DNA from: Pelagibacteraceae bacterium AG-313-A04
Lineage (GTDB): Bacteria; Pseudomonadota; Alphaproteobacteria; Pelagibacterales; Pelagibacteraceae
Length of the DNA: 64,000 nucleotides
Reading direction: 5' to 3'
Assembly: GCA_003284275.1 (NCBI GenBank)
Contig: QBVU01000003.1
Span: 1-64,000, forward strand
Made by a program: the position numbers and the translations under genes
Shown here: one piece after another, positions 27,400-37,055 of the stretch
Numbering within the stretch: position 1 is the stretch's first letter
Layout of the letters: the number at the start of each line of letters is the position of its first letter
The notes under the pieces: model-generated
The model's input: the letters and a program-made list of their open reading frames with translations, nothing else
Told to the model about the DNA's origin: nothing
Database searches by the model: none

Positions 27400-28613
27400 A
27401 AAATAGAAATATATTCTTAAAAAACAATATAAGTAAGAAAATCTTTAAAAGCAGATCATTAAATGTATTGTCAAAAAGATTTGATAAAAAATTCCAAGAA
27501 GTTCAAAAGGAAATAAAAGATAAAAATAAAACTTTAAGTATATTAGATAAAAAAGTAAGACTTAACTTCAAAACGAAAGATTTAAATAAATTTAAAAGAT
27601 TTAAAACTATTTCAATAGTTGGCATGGGTGGCTCTATTCTAGGCGCAGAGGCATTATATGATTTTTTTCAAGAAAAAATAAAAAAGAAGGTTTATTTTTT
27701 TAATGACTTAAATGAGACTAAAATTACTAATTTGAAAAAAAAAGAAGATTTATCAAAAATTCTTTTTATTATCATATCAAAATCTGGAAATACCTTAGAA
27801 ACACTGTCTAATCTTTTTTCTTTGCGAATTATAAAAAAAAAATCAAAAAATATAATTCTAATTACAGAGAAAAAAAATAATTTACTATTTTCATTGTCAA
27901 AAAAACAAAATTTATTTTATGTAGAACATAAGCCTTACGTTGGTGGCAGGTATTCAATATTTTCTGAAGTAGGGATTTTGCCAGCATTTTTAATGGGAAT
28001 AAATATAAACAAACTACGCTCTAAAATATTGGAATGTTTGAAGAAAAAAAATACAAAATTTTTAAAAGAAAGCTGCATAAAATTAGTTTCATTAATTAAC
28101 TCAAAAAAATATAACAATTTAATTTTTTTAAACTACGCTCCAAGATTGGAAAAATTTTTATATTGGTGCCAACAATTGATTGCTGAAAGTTTAGGAAAAA
28201 GAGGCAAAGGTTTTTTGCCAATGATTTCTAACTCACCTAAAGATCATCATAGTTTATTGCAACTTTATTTAGACGGCCCTAAAGACAAACTATTTCATTT
28301 TTTTAGTATTAATCAAAAATCTAAAGGAATAATAAACTTTGATAAAAGTCTTAAAATTAAATCTCTTTTAAATAAAAAAAAAATAAGCACAGTGAAAAAC
28401 GCACAACAAATGGCATTAATTAAATGCTTTAAAGTAAAGAAAATTCCTTTTAGAGTTTTTAAATTGCATAAATTTGATGAAGAAACCTTAGGGCAGTTAT
28501 TTTCATATTTTATTATTGAAACCGTGATTGTTGGAAAAATGTTAAATATAAATCCGTTTGACCAGCCAGCAGTTGAGCAAGTAAAAATCTCTACCAAAAA
28601 ATTACTTAGTTAA
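27396..28613 (+). CDS. pgi: Glucose-6-phosphate isomerase (short form)
   Basis: Interconverts glucose-6-phosphate and fructose-6-phosphate. The SIS-type core is visible: VGMGGSILGAEAL near residue 75, SKSGNTLETLS, VGGRYSIFSEVGILPA, the catalytic Glu in QQLIAESLGKRGKG, and FDQPAVEQVK at the C-terminus with its Lys. At 405 aa it is shorter than the usual 550-aa enzyme and matches the compact bacterial form. The start is GTG, overlapping the lipoprotein stop by 4 nt. It converges on rsmD with an 8-nt overlap. Confidence 0.9.
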   Translation: MKNRNIFLKNNISKKIFKSRSLNVLSKRFDKKFQEVQKEIKDKNKTLSILDKKVRLNFKTKDLNKFKRFKTISIVGMGGSILGAEALYDFFQEKIKKKVYFFNDLNETKITNLKKKEDLSKILFIIISKSGNTLETLSNLFSLRIIKKKSKNIILITEKKNNLLFSLSKKQNLFYVEHKPYVGGRYSIFSEVGILPAFLMGININKLRSKILECLKKKNTKFLKESCIKLVSLINSKKYNNLIFLNYAPRLEKFLYWCQQLIAESLGKRGKGFLPMISNSPKDHHSLLQLYLDGPKDKLFHFFSINQKSKGIINFDKSLKIKSLLNKKKISTVKNAQQMALIKCFKVKKIPFRVFKLHKFDEETLGQLFSYFIIETVIVGKMLNINPFDQPAVEQVKISTKKLLS

Positions 28614-29166
28614 AATTTCCAAATATTATTTTTGATCTACCATATTGTTTAATCAAAATAATATCTAAAATACCATCAAAGTTATCTTTTGATTTTCTAT
28701 CTCTATGAATTATTACAATGTTTTCTTTTGTAAAAATTTTATTTTTTTTAATAAGCTTAAGATTTTTAATGTAACCCATATCTTTGAAGGGAGGGTCTAA
28801 AAAGAAAATACTATATTTTTCCCTTAGCTTTTTGTTTAAATAATGCTCTATCTGATCCGAGAAGACCTTTGATTTATCTATTAGAGACAATTTAATTAAA
28901 TTATCTTTTAATAAATTCACGGCATCAAACTCTTTTTCAATAAAAGTAACTTTTCTGGCATTACGAGAGAGACATTCAATTCCAAATGATCCTATACCGG
29001 AATATAAATCAAGAATATTTGAATTTACAACTTTAGTTGAGATTAATTTTGAATGTTTCAATATATTAAAAATATTTTCTCTTACAGAGTCTCTTAAAGG
29101 TCTTGTATTGGAATTTTTTAGATAATTGATGATTTTACCTTTTAGAAAACCGCTAATTATTCTCAT
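28606..29166 (-). CDS. rsmD: 16S rRNA (guanine966-N2)-methyltransferase RsmD
   Basis: SAM-dependent enzyme that methylates G966 of 16S rRNA in the small subunit. 186 aa. It starts MRIISGFLKGK, has RPLRDSVRENIFNIL, the SAM-binding LDLYSGIGSFGIECLSR near residue 52, and the catalytic DPPF near residue 124. It follows purD with a 14-nt overlap and converges on pgi. Confidence 0.92.
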   Translation of the reverse strand: MRIISGFLKGKIINYLKNSNTRPLRDSVRENIFNILKHSKLISTKVVNSNILDLYSGIGSFGIECLSRNARKVTFIEKEFDAVNLLKDNLIKLSLIDKSKVFSDQIEHYLNKKLREKYSIFFLDPPFKDMGYIKNLKLIKKNKIFTKENIVIIHRDRKSKDNFDGILDIILIKQYGRSKIIFGNFN

Positions 29167-30427
29167 TTTTAATTACTTTCCAACCGATATCTTTACGATA
29201 GAAACTATTTTTCAATTTTAATTTCCTTATATTGAAAATAATTTTTTTTCTAATTTTTAAGAAATTATTTCCCAAAGAAGTAAAATTTAATATTCTGCCA
29301 CCAATTGAAATTATTTTGTCTCCAATGACTTTTGTGCCTGCATGAAATATATGATCAAAATTAGAAAGTTTAATCTTATCTAAATTATCGATCTCTAATT
29401 TTTTTTTATAATTACCAGGGTATCCTTTTGAACATAAAACAATAGTCATACTCTTTTTTTTAATCCATTCAATTTTCAAATTTTTCAAATTATTTGCAAT
29501 AGAATTTTTAAAAATCTTAACTATATCAGTTTTTAACCTTGGTAAAATTACTTGGCACTCAGGGTCTCCCATTCTAATGTTATATTCAATTAAATAAGGT
29601 TCATTTTTCTTTATCATTAATCCCACGTATAAAAAGCCATTATAAGAATTTTTTTTCTTTTTTAATGCATTTAAGGTTGGTTTAATAATTCTAGATTTTA
29701 TTTTTTTCTCTAAAGATTTTGTAACTATTGGTGCAGGAGAAATAGCTCCCATGCCGCCAGTATTAGGGCCTTTGTCATTTTCATAAACACGTTTATGATC
29801 CTGGGCGGTGCCAAAAAATTTAAAATTACTGTTATCTACGATTACAAAATAGCTAACTTCTTCACCTTCTAAAAATTCCTCCAGGACTACTTTTTTTGAA
29901 GATTTAAATTTTCCCATGAAAATTTCAGAGGAATTTTCAATTACTTGTTTTTTAGTCTTACAAATTGTAACACCTTTACCGGCCGCTAAACCATCTGCCT
30001 TAACCACAATAGGTAGTTTACATCTATCCAAAAAATCATTGACTTGTTGTTTTTTATAACAAATTTTAAATTTTGCAGTTGGTATATTATTTTGAGAACA
30101 AATCATTTTCATAAAAGATTTGGACCCTTCTAGCTTTGATGCGTATTTATTAGGACCAAAGACTTTTATTTTATTTTTCTTTAAAAAGTCAACTATACCT
30201 TTGACCAATGGCTCTTCTGGCCCTACTATTACTAAGTCAATTTTATTAAATTTAATTAATCTTAATATTTCTTCAAAATTTAGAATATCTACATCTATAT
30301 TAGTTGCTAATAAAGATGTGCCTGCATTTCCTGGAAAACAAAAAATTTTATCTACCAAACGGGATTCGTGTAGCTTTTTACACAAAGCATGTTCCCTGCC
30401 ACCACTACCGATTAAACCAATATTCAT
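29153..30427 (-). CDS. purD: Phosphoribosylamine-glycine ligase PurD
   Basis: ATP-grasp enzyme, second step of purine synthesis, making GAR. 424 aa (E. coli 429). The N-terminus MNIGLIGSGGREHALC is diagnostic. VGPEEPLVKGIVD, KADGLAAGKGVTI and GPNTGGMGAISPAP follow, then NIRMGDPECQ near residue 290. I chose the ATG at 30427; an upstream in-frame start would add 22 residues that run into the opposite promoter region. It is divergent from a DUF2093 gene 28 nt away. Confidence 0.94.
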   Translation of the reverse strand: MNIGLIGSGGREHALCKKLHESRLVDKIFCFPGNAGTSLLATNIDVDILNFEEILRLIKFNKIDLVIVGPEEPLVKGIVDFLKKNKIKVFGPNKYASKLEGSKSFMKMICSQNNIPTAKFKICYKKQQVNDFLDRCKLPIVVKADGLAAGKGVTICKTKKQVIENSSEIFMGKFKSSKKVVLEEFLEGEEVSYFVIVDNSNFKFFGTAQDHKRVYENDKGPNTGGMGAISPAPIVTKSLEKKIKSRIIKPTLNALKKKKNSYNGFLYVGLMIKKNEPYLIEYNIRMGDPECQVILPRLKTDIVKIFKNSIANNLKNLKIEWIKKKSMTIVLCSKGYPGNYKKKLEIDNLDKIKLSNFDHIFHAGTKVIGDKIISIGGRILNFTSLGNNFLKIRKKIIFNIRKLKLKNSFYRKDIGWKVIKNENN

Positions 30428-30443
30428 GTCGAGATATATATTG

Positions 30444-30449
30444 TATAAT
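30444..30449 (+). promoter_or_regulatory. -10 box 6 nt before an ATG (leaderless candidate)
   Basis: A perfect TATAAT at 30444-30449 with ATG at 30456. No Shine-Dalgarno sequence lies between. The -35 region (TATTCA) is poor. Confidence 0.45.
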
Positions 30450-30455
30450 TTATAG

Positions 30456-30650
30456 ATGGGTAAAAAAAAAGCTAAACTTATATTTAAACACAATTTTTTC
30501 GAGATCGTAGAGGAAGGAGATCATGTGTTATGTGCTGTATCTGGAAAGGAAATAGCGTTACAAAATTTGAATTATTGGAATGTACAATTACAAGAAGCTT
30601 ATTACTCACCCATTGAAGTCAATGAACGATTTAGCACATTAAAAGAGTAA
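30456..30650 (+). CDS. DUF2093 family protein
   Basis: A 64-aa protein with the conserved DUF2093 core VLCAVSGKEIALQNLNYWNVQLQEAY. The family is small, alphaproteobacterial and of unknown function; the single Cys-x-x-x-G element is typical and there are no membrane spans. It is transcribed alone between the divergent purD and the convergent lpxL. The start is supported by the -10 box 6 nt upstream. Confidence 0.85.
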   Translation: MGKKKAKLIFKHNFFEIVEEGDHVLCAVSGKEIALQNLNYWNVQLQEAYYSPIEVNERFSTLKE

Positions 30651-30653
30651 TGT

Positions 30654-31523
30654 TTACTTCCATCTATCATGTGTCCAAATCCATTGTTTTGGATTTCTTT
30701 TAATCATCTCCTCTAAAATTTGATTCATTTTTTCTGTAAGAGCAAACTTGTTTTGAAACTCTTCAGGCTTTATTCTTTTTTGAAATTCGATTTTAAAGCT
30801 ATTGTCTGAGTTTCGCTCAATATATACCGGTATTACATCCATATTAAATTTTTTTGAAAGTTGTGCAGGTAAAGTAGTGGTAAAAGCAGGTTTATTAAAA
30901 AAATTTATTTTTTCACCCTCACTAACTCTTTGATCAATCATAAGCGCAATTGACGTGTTATTATTTATGAACTCGATCGTATCTTTTACTCCTTTAATGC
31001 CTTTTTGTATCTGATTCTTACAAATATATTTTTTTCTTAAATATTCCATAAAAGGATTTAAAAATAAGTTATTAAGAGGTCTGTAAATAGTAGCTAAAGG
31101 AATATTTTTTTTGGTAATTTCCATGGACATTAATTCAAAATTGGAAAAATGGCCTGAAACAAATATCACAGGTTTTTTTTCATTAATTATTAAATCTAAA
31201 TTAGCTTCATCTTCTATTTTAACATGTTTAGTACCCTTATTTAAATAGTCTAAGAAAATATACTCTATAAAAGTCATTCCATAACTTTTCCACAAATAAT
31301 TTATGATTTCATTTTCGTCAAAATGTACATTATTCGATGAAAAAATTTTAAGATTTTTTTTTATAATTTTTGTTGATTTAAAAAAAGGGCCAACTAAAAG
31401 AAATAGATATGAAAATACTTTTCTACTTAATTTAATTCCTAATAAGCGTCCTATTAGAAAAAAAATATAAATTAAAATTGATTGAAAGAAATAATTAATT
31501 ATTTTAATAAATTTTTTAATCAT
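30654..31523 (-). CDS. lpxL: Lipid A biosynthesis lauroyl/myristoyl acyltransferase (LpxL/HtrB family)
   Basis: Adds a secondary acyl chain to Kdo2-lipid A at the inner membrane. 289 aa. N-terminal membrane segment (about residues 12-40) and the acyltransferase motif GHFSNFELM near residue 122, in the place of HxxxxE/D. Later blocks are ATIYRPLNN, LMIDQRVSEG and QWIWTHDRWK at the end. It is last in the msbA-waaA-lpxK-lpxL run and overlaps lpxK by 4 nt. Whether it transfers laurate or another chain cannot be told. Confidence 0.88.
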   Translation of the reverse strand: MIKKFIKIINYFFQSILIYIFFLIGRLLGIKLSRKVFSYLFLLVGPFFKSTKIIKKNLKIFSSNNVHFDENEIINYLWKSYGMTFIEYIFLDYLNKGTKHVKIEDEANLDLIINEKKPVIFVSGHFSNFELMSMEITKKNIPLATIYRPLNNLFLNPFMEYLRKKYICKNQIQKGIKGVKDTIEFINNNTSIALMIDQRVSEGEKINFFNKPAFTTTLPAQLSKKFNMDVIPVYIERNSDNSFKIEFQKRIKPEEFQNKFALTEKMNQILEEMIKRNPKQWIWTHDRWK

Positions 31524-32446
31524 ACTTTGTTTAATTCATCAGCAAGTTTATCAATATTGTCAACTATAAGTGCTACTCTTAAGTAATTAATTTCTCTAAA
31601 ACCTAGGTGTGATATTTTATAATAATCTTTTTCAGTCATAATAATTTGATAATTATTCTCCTCGGCTTTATTTACGAAACTTTGAATTTCAGATCTTGAA
31701 AATGAGTAATGATCGGGATAAATTATTTTTTTACCAATTTTTAAATTATTTTCCTCTATTAATTTAAAAAAATTATTTGGATTTCCAATACCAGCTATAG
31801 CAAGAAGGTTTTTATTTTTAAATTGCTCCAAATTTAAAGGTTTATAAAACGAATAAAAGATTTTTAAATTTTTATTTATGTTGAGAAGTTTCTCTTCAAA
31901 ATTTTTATTTTTTGAACCATTTATTATAATTATATTGGCTTTTTTTAAAGACGATAAATTTTCCCTTAGTGGACCCGACGGTAAGACTAATCCATTCCCA
32001 ATCAATTGCTGACTGTTGAAACAGATAATACTTAAGTCTTTCTTAATACTATAATCTTGAAAACCGTCATCTAGAATAGCAAGATCATAATTCAGTCTTT
32101 TAGCTTCTAATACACCCTCAACTCTTGTTTTTTTTATGATTAATTTTTCAGTATAATTTCTGATCAAATTGTATTCATCAGAATGGTTCTTATATAATTT
32201 TCTAATAATTGCAGGACTTCTACCAAGTTTCTCAAGTTCATTAGATAAAAGTAAGGAAGTTGGCGTCTTTCCTGTTCCACCGATATAAATATTTCCTACA
32301 CAAATAATAGGCAAATCTATTTTTTTTGTAATTGTGATTTTTTTTTTTAATAATATTAAAAAATTATAAATGAGAGAAATTGGAAGTAATATAATTGATT
32401 TTAAGCCAATTTTGTTATCCCAAAATTTTGGTTTATTTATTTCCAT
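31520..32446 (-). CDS. lpxK: Tetraacyldisaccharide 4'-kinase LpxK
   Basis: Phosphorylates the 4' position of the lipid A disaccharide. 308 aa. An N-terminal membrane-associated helix precedes the P-loop VGNIYIGGTGKTPTS near residues 50-64. LDDGFQDYSIKKDLSII near residue 125 and GPLREN are family elements. MTEKDYYKI occurs near the C-terminus. It overlaps waaA by 14 nt and lpxL by 4 nt. Confidence 0.92.
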   Translation of the reverse strand: MEINKPKFWDNKIGLKSIILLPISLIYNFLILLKKKITITKKIDLPIICVGNIYIGGTGKTPTSLLLSNELEKLGRSPAIIRKLYKNHSDEYNLIRNYTEKLIIKKTRVEGVLEAKRLNYDLAILDDGFQDYSIKKDLSIICFNSQQLIGNGLVLPSGPLRENLSSLKKANIIIINGSKNKNFEEKLLNINKNLKIFYSFYKPLNLEQFKNKNLLAIAGIGNPNNFFKLIEENNLKIGKKIIYPDHYSFSRSEIQSFVNKAEENNYQIIMTEKDYYKISHLGFREINYLRVALIVDNIDKLADELNKV

Positions 32447-33716
32447 AGAATAAGAAATTTTTAACTAATTCCATTGTATCATCTAAGGTCTTTTGTTCTA
32501 AATGATTAATTACACTTGGTGGTTCATATCCTTTTTTATTAGTTTCACTCAAGTCTTGAACTATACTTTTTGATAGATCATGAAAATTATCAATTTTTTT
32601 TGAGATATTGTTCTTTTCTAATAATTTGTAAATATCTAAAAAATTATTGACATATTGCCCATGATAAACTCTACAATTTAATTTTGCAGCTTCGATCGGA
32701 TTTTGCCCACCATCCTGTTCAAACTTCTTATCAATTGACTTCCCAATAAATACGCTCTTAGAGAATTTGAAATAATTTTGTAATGCTCCAAAATAATTTA
32801 TTATTATAATTTCATTTTCTTCATTTATTTTTTCATTCTTATTAAGAATTTGAACTTTGAGATTTAATTTCTTTGCTAAGTGACTAATTTTATTGGATCT
32901 TTCGATATGTCTAGGAGCAATAATTGTTACAACTTCATTAATTTTTTTTTTTATTTCTAAGTGAGTTTTTAAACAAAATTTATCTTCGTTTTCATGTATG
33001 CTGGCGGCAAACCAAATTTTTTTTTTATGTAAATAGTTTTCATTAATATCATAAATTTTACCTGCAGCTATTTTGCTTATAAATTTAATGTTTCCTTTAA
33101 AAAAAACATTTTTTAAACCTAATTTTTCTAAAAATTTTTTAGTCTCAGCATTAGAGCAAATAAACATGTTAAATCTTTCAAATATATTTTTAGCTATACT
33201 TGGAAAAATCATCCATCTTGAAAAAGTTTTAAATGTTAACCTCGCATTAATAATTGCTAGAGGAATATTAAATTTATCCGCGTTTAAAATTAAGTTTGGC
33301 CATATTTCTGAGTCTACTAGAAAAATATAACTCGGTTTCCATTGTTCTAAAAATTTTTTGATTAGAAATGGAACATCAAGAGGAAAGTATCTATGCTCGA
33401 CATTGTTAAATTGACTTAATTCTATTTCTGCAATTTTTCCTGAACTCAAAGTTGTAGTCGTCACTAGAAATTTCAAATTTTTTTTTAACTTATTTAATTC
33501 TTCAATAATAGGAATAATACTTTTGTATTCTCCAATGCTAGCTGCATGAAACCAAACAAGTACTGCATTTTCTTTATCTTTTACATTAAAAGATTTAGAA
33601 AAAATTTTTTCTTTAAATCTCTTTGGATCTTCTTTTTTGATTATCTTTCTAAGAAAGGTCAGTAATATTAAGAATGGATACAAAATAGTAGTTATTATTT
33701 TGTACAGTTGAATCAT
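32433..33716 (-). CDS. waaA: 3-deoxy-D-manno-octulosonic acid transferase WaaA
   Basis: GT-B glycosyltransferase that adds Kdo from CMP-Kdo to lipid A precursors. 427 aa (E. coli 425). The N-terminal membrane anchor is followed by VWFHAASIGEYKSIIP with the catalytic Glu near residue 62, VDSEIWPNLIL near residue 135, and the C-terminal GQNPIEAAKLNCRVYHG sugar-nucleotide site. Its donor is made by KdsB, encoded at 8.7 kb. The gene starts 4 nt after msbA. Confidence 0.93.
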   Translation of the reverse strand: MIQLYKIITTILYPFLILLTFLRKIIKKEDPKRFKEKIFSKSFNVKDKENAVLVWFHAASIGEYKSIIPIIEELNKLKKNLKFLVTTTTLSSGKIAEIELSQFNNVEHRYFPLDVPFLIKKFLEQWKPSYIFLVDSEIWPNLILNADKFNIPLAIINARLTFKTFSRWMIFPSIAKNIFERFNMFICSNAETKKFLEKLGLKNVFFKGNIKFISKIAAGKIYDINENYLHKKKIWFAASIHENEDKFCLKTHLEIKKKINEVVTIIAPRHIERSNKISHLAKKLNLKVQILNKNEKINEENEIIIINYFGALQNYFKFSKSVFIGKSIDKKFEQDGGQNPIEAAKLNCRVYHGQYVNNFLDIYKLLEKNNISKKIDNFHDLSKSIVQDLSETNKKGYEPPSVINHLEQKTLDDTMELVKNFLFYGNK

Positions 33717-33720
33717 TTTT

Positions 33721-35463
33721 TTATTTTAATTGTTTTTTATAAAGAGACTTATATTCTTCACAATTATCGATCAAATATTTATGATCTCCTGAATTTAGAA
33801 TTTTACCATCTTTTAAAACGAAAATCTTATTTGCGTTGTGAATCGTTGACAGTCTATGAGCTATTACTAAAGTTGTTTTATCCCTAGTTAAATTTGTTAT
33901 TGCATTTTGAACTATGTCCTCAGAATCTGCATCTAAAGAAGAAGTAGCTTCGTCTAGTAATATTATCGAGGACTCTTTTAATATTGCTCTTGCTATTGAT
34001 ATCCTTTGTTTTTGACCACCCGATAGCCTTACGCCATTTTCTCCAATCATGGTGTCATAACCTTTTGGTAATTTATTAATAAATTCATCAGCAGCAGCAA
34101 AATTACATGCTTTAATTATTTCATTGTCAGTAGCAGCTGGGTTAGCATAAGCAATATTATTTTTAATTGTATCGTCAAATAAAACTACGTCTTGACTTAC
34201 TAAAGATAAATTTTTTCTTAGAGACTTTAGAGAGACATTCTTAATATTTTGGTTATCTATTTCAATTGTACCGCTGAGTGGATCATAAAATCTTGGAAGT
34301 AAATTAATTATTGTGCTTTTTCCAGCGCCACTGTGTCCAACGAAAGCTGTCATTGTATTTCCATTTATATCAAAGTTAATCTTCTTAAGCGCTCTCTGAC
34401 TTGTAGTTTCGTATGCAAACTCAACATTTTTAAATTTTATGTTAGAGTTTTTTAGTATTAGTTTTGGAGCACCTTCTAGTTCTTTAATTAAAGGTTCTTT
34501 ATCAATAATACTACTAATTCGCTTGAAAGCAGCTGCACCTTGATACGCGGTCATATTAATTGTCGCTAAAGATCTTATAGGTTGATAGGCAAGCATCATC
34601 GCTGCTAAAAAAGAAAAAAAATTATTTATTCCTAGCTCGCCTGAAGAAATTAATTTTCCAGAAAAAATAATAAAACCAGCAATCATAAATCCAGTTAACG
34701 CTTCCATTATTGGAGTTGCTCTAATTATTATACTGCCAATTTTAATATTTTTTTCTACCAGATCATCTATAAATTCTTTAGCATTTTTATTTTCCTCGTT
34801 TTCTTTTTGATAAATTCTGATCATCTTCGAACCTTTAAAAATTTCAGTTAAAAAAGTAGTTAGATTTCCAGATGACTCACCTGCTCTTGAGGTAGCTTTG
34901 CCAATTCTTTTTCCTAACGATTTCGCAAGACCTCCTGCTAAGGGCATCATCAAAATTGCAAATAAAGCTAACTTCCAGTTTTGGTAAAACATTAGTGATA
35001 CTAGTGCTATTACTGAAAATGAATCTTTCATTAAATTTAAAACTCCGGTGCTTACTAAATTTTGAACATGGTGGCTATCAAACATTACGTTAGATATATA
35101 CTTTCCTGAATGTCGATTATCTAAAGTTTGAATGTCTGAAGTTAAAATATTATTAGCAATTTTTTTTTGAAGTGCACCAGCTACCTCTTCACCAACTCTT
35201 ATTATATTAATTCTTGCTAAATAAAGTGAAAGTCCTTTGCTTGAGAAGGCAATCACAATTAATACTGGGATTGACCAAGCATACGCTCTATCTTCCTCAA
35301 TAAATATTTTTTTAACCGCGGGATCTAATAGCCACGCTATTCCAGATGTACTTGCGGCAACAATTAAGGACAATACAAGAGCGATTAATATTCTTTTAAG
35401 ATGTTTTTTTACATACTCTTTATACAATCTTTTTAAAATAATTTTAAGCTCAGTAAATTTCAT
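33721..35463 (-). CDS. msbA: Lipid A export ABC transporter MsbA
   Basis: A half-transporter with a six-span membrane domain (residues 1-310) and a C-terminal ATPase, 580 aa (E. coli 582). Walker A is GHSGAGKST near residue 373, the Q-loop is VSQDVVLFDD, the signature is LSGGQKQRISIARA, and Walker B is IILLDEATSSLD with the H-loop VIAHRLST. The neighbours waaA, lpxK and lpxL support lipid A core flipping over drug export. It starts 1 nt after ubiA. Confidence 0.88.
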   Translation of the reverse strand: MKFTELKIILKRLYKEYVKKHLKRILIALVLSLIVAASTSGIAWLLDPAVKKIFIEEDRAYAWSIPVLIVIAFSSKGLSLYLARINIIRVGEEVAGALQKKIANNILTSDIQTLDNRHSGKYISNVMFDSHHVQNLVSTGVLNLMKDSFSVIALVSLMFYQNWKLALFAILMMPLAGGLAKSLGKRIGKATSRAGESSGNLTTFLTEIFKGSKMIRIYQKENEENKNAKEFIDDLVEKNIKIGSIIIRATPIMEALTGFMIAGFIIFSGKLISSGELGINNFFSFLAAMMLAYQPIRSLATINMTAYQGAAAFKRISSIIDKEPLIKELEGAPKLILKNSNIKFKNVEFAYETTSQRALKKINFDINGNTMTAFVGHSGAGKSTIINLLPRFYDPLSGTIEIDNQNIKNVSLKSLRKNLSLVSQDVVLFDDTIKNNIAYANPAATDNEIIKACNFAAADEFINKLPKGYDTMIGENGVRLSGGQKQRISIARAILKESSIILLDEATSSLDADSEDIVQNAITNLTRDKTTLVIAHRLSTIHNANKIFVLKDGKILNSGDHKYLIDNCEEYKSLYKKQLK

Positions 35464-35464
35464 T

Positions 35465-36325
35465 TTATAAACTAATTGAAAAAATCCCTAAAAATAGAAA
35501 TAAACCAGATACATTGTTAGTCTTAAATAATCCTAAATATTGATTGGGGTTATTCTTTTTTAAAATGATTAATTGATAAATAAGACTAAGAATAAAAATT
35601 AAAAAAAGAAAGGTAAAAGTATTTTGTCCTACGAAGTTTTTAAACAAGAAAAGCATAAAACCTATTGAAATCACATAAGAGGTTGAAACAAACATATGAA
35701 TATTATTTTTAAACTTAATTGAGGTCGACTTTAATCCAATTATTTGATCGTCTGACATGTCTTGAGCTCCATAAATTGTGTCATACCCCAATGTCCAAAA
35801 TATGGCTGATATGTATAAAAGAACTATTTCAATAGTTATACTGTTATGGAAAGCTACCCAAGCCATAATAATCCCCCAGTTAAAGGTAAATCCTAAAAAT
35901 AGTTGAGGCCAGTATGTTATCCTTTTCATAAAAGGGTAAGAAAAAGCTAAAAACATAGAACCTAAACCTAATAAAATTGTAAATAAATTAAATTGTATTA
36001 AAACCAAAAAAGCAATTGAACAAAGTGTCAATACATAAACCAATGCACGCGTCACGGTGATCTTGCCTGCAGCTAATGGACGGTATTTAGTTCTCTGAAC
36101 TTTTTTATCAAAATCTTTATCAACTATGTCATTAAAGATACAGCCCGCACTTCGCATTAATACAGATCCTAAGAAAAATAAAAATAAATAATACACGAAT
36201 AAACTTAAGTTTGAATTTTCAATGTATGCATAGGCTAAGCCCCATGAACACGGCCAAAATAAAAGCATAAAACCAATTGGTTTCGTTAACCTTGTAATCT
36301 CAATGAAAATTTTAAAATGGTGCAT
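35465..36325 (-). CDS. ubiA: 4-hydroxybenzoate polyprenyltransferase UbiA
   Basis: Attaches the polyprenyl tail in ubiquinone synthesis. 286 aa with about eight membrane spans. The first prenyl-diphosphate/Mg site is NDIVDKDFDKKVQRTKYRPLAAG near residue 66 and the second is YDTIYGAQDMSDDQIIGLKST near residue 187. The start lies about 50 nt from the divergent DUF2721 gene. It is followed 1 nt later by msbA, a membrane-lipid grouping only by position. Confidence 0.94.
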   Translation of the reverse strand: MHHFKIFIEITRLTKPIGFMLLFWPCSWGLAYAYIENSNLSLFVYYLFLFFLGSVLMRSAGCIFNDIVDKDFDKKVQRTKYRPLAAGKITVTRALVYVLTLCSIAFLVLIQFNLFTILLGLGSMFLAFSYPFMKRITYWPQLFLGFTFNWGIIMAWVAFHNSITIEIVLLYISAIFWTLGYDTIYGAQDMSDDQIIGLKSTSIKFKNNIHMFVSTSYVISIGFMLFLFKNFVGQNTFTFLFLIFILSLIYQLIILKKNNPNQYLGLFKTNNVSGLFLFLGIFSISL

Positions 36326-36378
36326 GAAATATTACTTGTAAATATCAAACACTAACCTCATAATCAATTTGATTCGAT

Positions 36379-36789
36379 ATGGATATAGATTATACAGTTT
36401 CAGCATTAATGTTTCCCGCTATTCCGTTAATGATGACTATGTATAGTAATAGATTTCATACTTTAAGTGGGTTAATTAGAAAGCTGCATGATCAGCTGAC
36501 AGTTGAAAAAAAAGCCCCACCTCAATTAGAAAATCAATTACATGTGCTTAACAATAGAACCAACCTTTTAAAGTATACTATGGGTTTTGCTGCTTTTGGT
36601 TTTTTATTCAATATGACTACAGTCTTATTACTTTATTTAGATAGTTTACAAATAGCCAGATTAAATTTTGCAGCTTGTTGTGTTTGCATGATCGTTTCAA
36701 TTTTTTTGTTTTTACAAGAAATTAGACTTTCAAATCAAGCACTTAAATTTCATTTGAGTGATATGGATTCAATGAAAAATGATTTATAA
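36379..36789 (+). CDS. DUF2721 family membrane protein
   Basis: A 136-aa protein with three membrane spans (about residues 8-20, 72-92 and 98-118) separated by a charged helical segment, HTLSGLIRKLHDQL, and NRTNLLKYT. This is the DUF2721 layout, a family of unknown function found in proteobacteria and cyanobacteria. It is a single gene between divergent ubiA and convergent DUF1289. A CATAAT box is at 36359-36364. Confidence 0.8.
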   Translation: MDIDYTVSALMFPAIPLMMTMYSNRFHTLSGLIRKLHDQLTVEKKAPPQLENQLHVLNNRTNLLKYTMGFAAFGFLFNMTTVLLLYLDSLQIARLNFAACCVCMIVSIFLFLQEIRLSNQALKFHLSDMDSMKNDL

Positions 36790-36791
36790 TT

Positions 36792-37055
36792 TTATTTATT
36801 TTCTAATAAACTTTTCTTAAATAACGATATACCTTTATTTTTTTTATGGTTGTATGACTCTTTAAAAGTTTCTAGTTGCCACCCCTTCATTCTTGTTGCG
36901 ATCAATTTTAAGTTATTTTCCTTCCACTCATTTGTAGAATTTTCATCTTTCCAATGTTTTTTCTCATTATTCGTTCTTGCACAACCATAACAGTAGCCGG
37001 TAACAGGATCGGTTTTACAAATACTAATACATGGAGAAATAATTTTTTTTTCCAT
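36792..37055 (-). CDS. DUF1289 cysteine-rich protein
   Basis: An 87-aa protein with the N-terminal DUF1289 motif: Cys9, Cys13, Cys22 and Cys25 in the pattern PCISIC-x8-CYGC. Four Cys in this spacing suggest a metal or Fe-S site, but no function is established. The rest is charged and helical (NEKKHW). Its ATG overlaps the stop of the quinone oxidoreductase gene by 1 nt, so it is the last gene of a five-gene redox run. Confidence 0.88.
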   Translation of the reverse strand: MEKKIISPCISICKTDPVTGYCYGCARTNNEKKHWKDENSTNEWKENNLKLIATRMKGWQLETFKESYNHKKNKGISLFKKSLLENK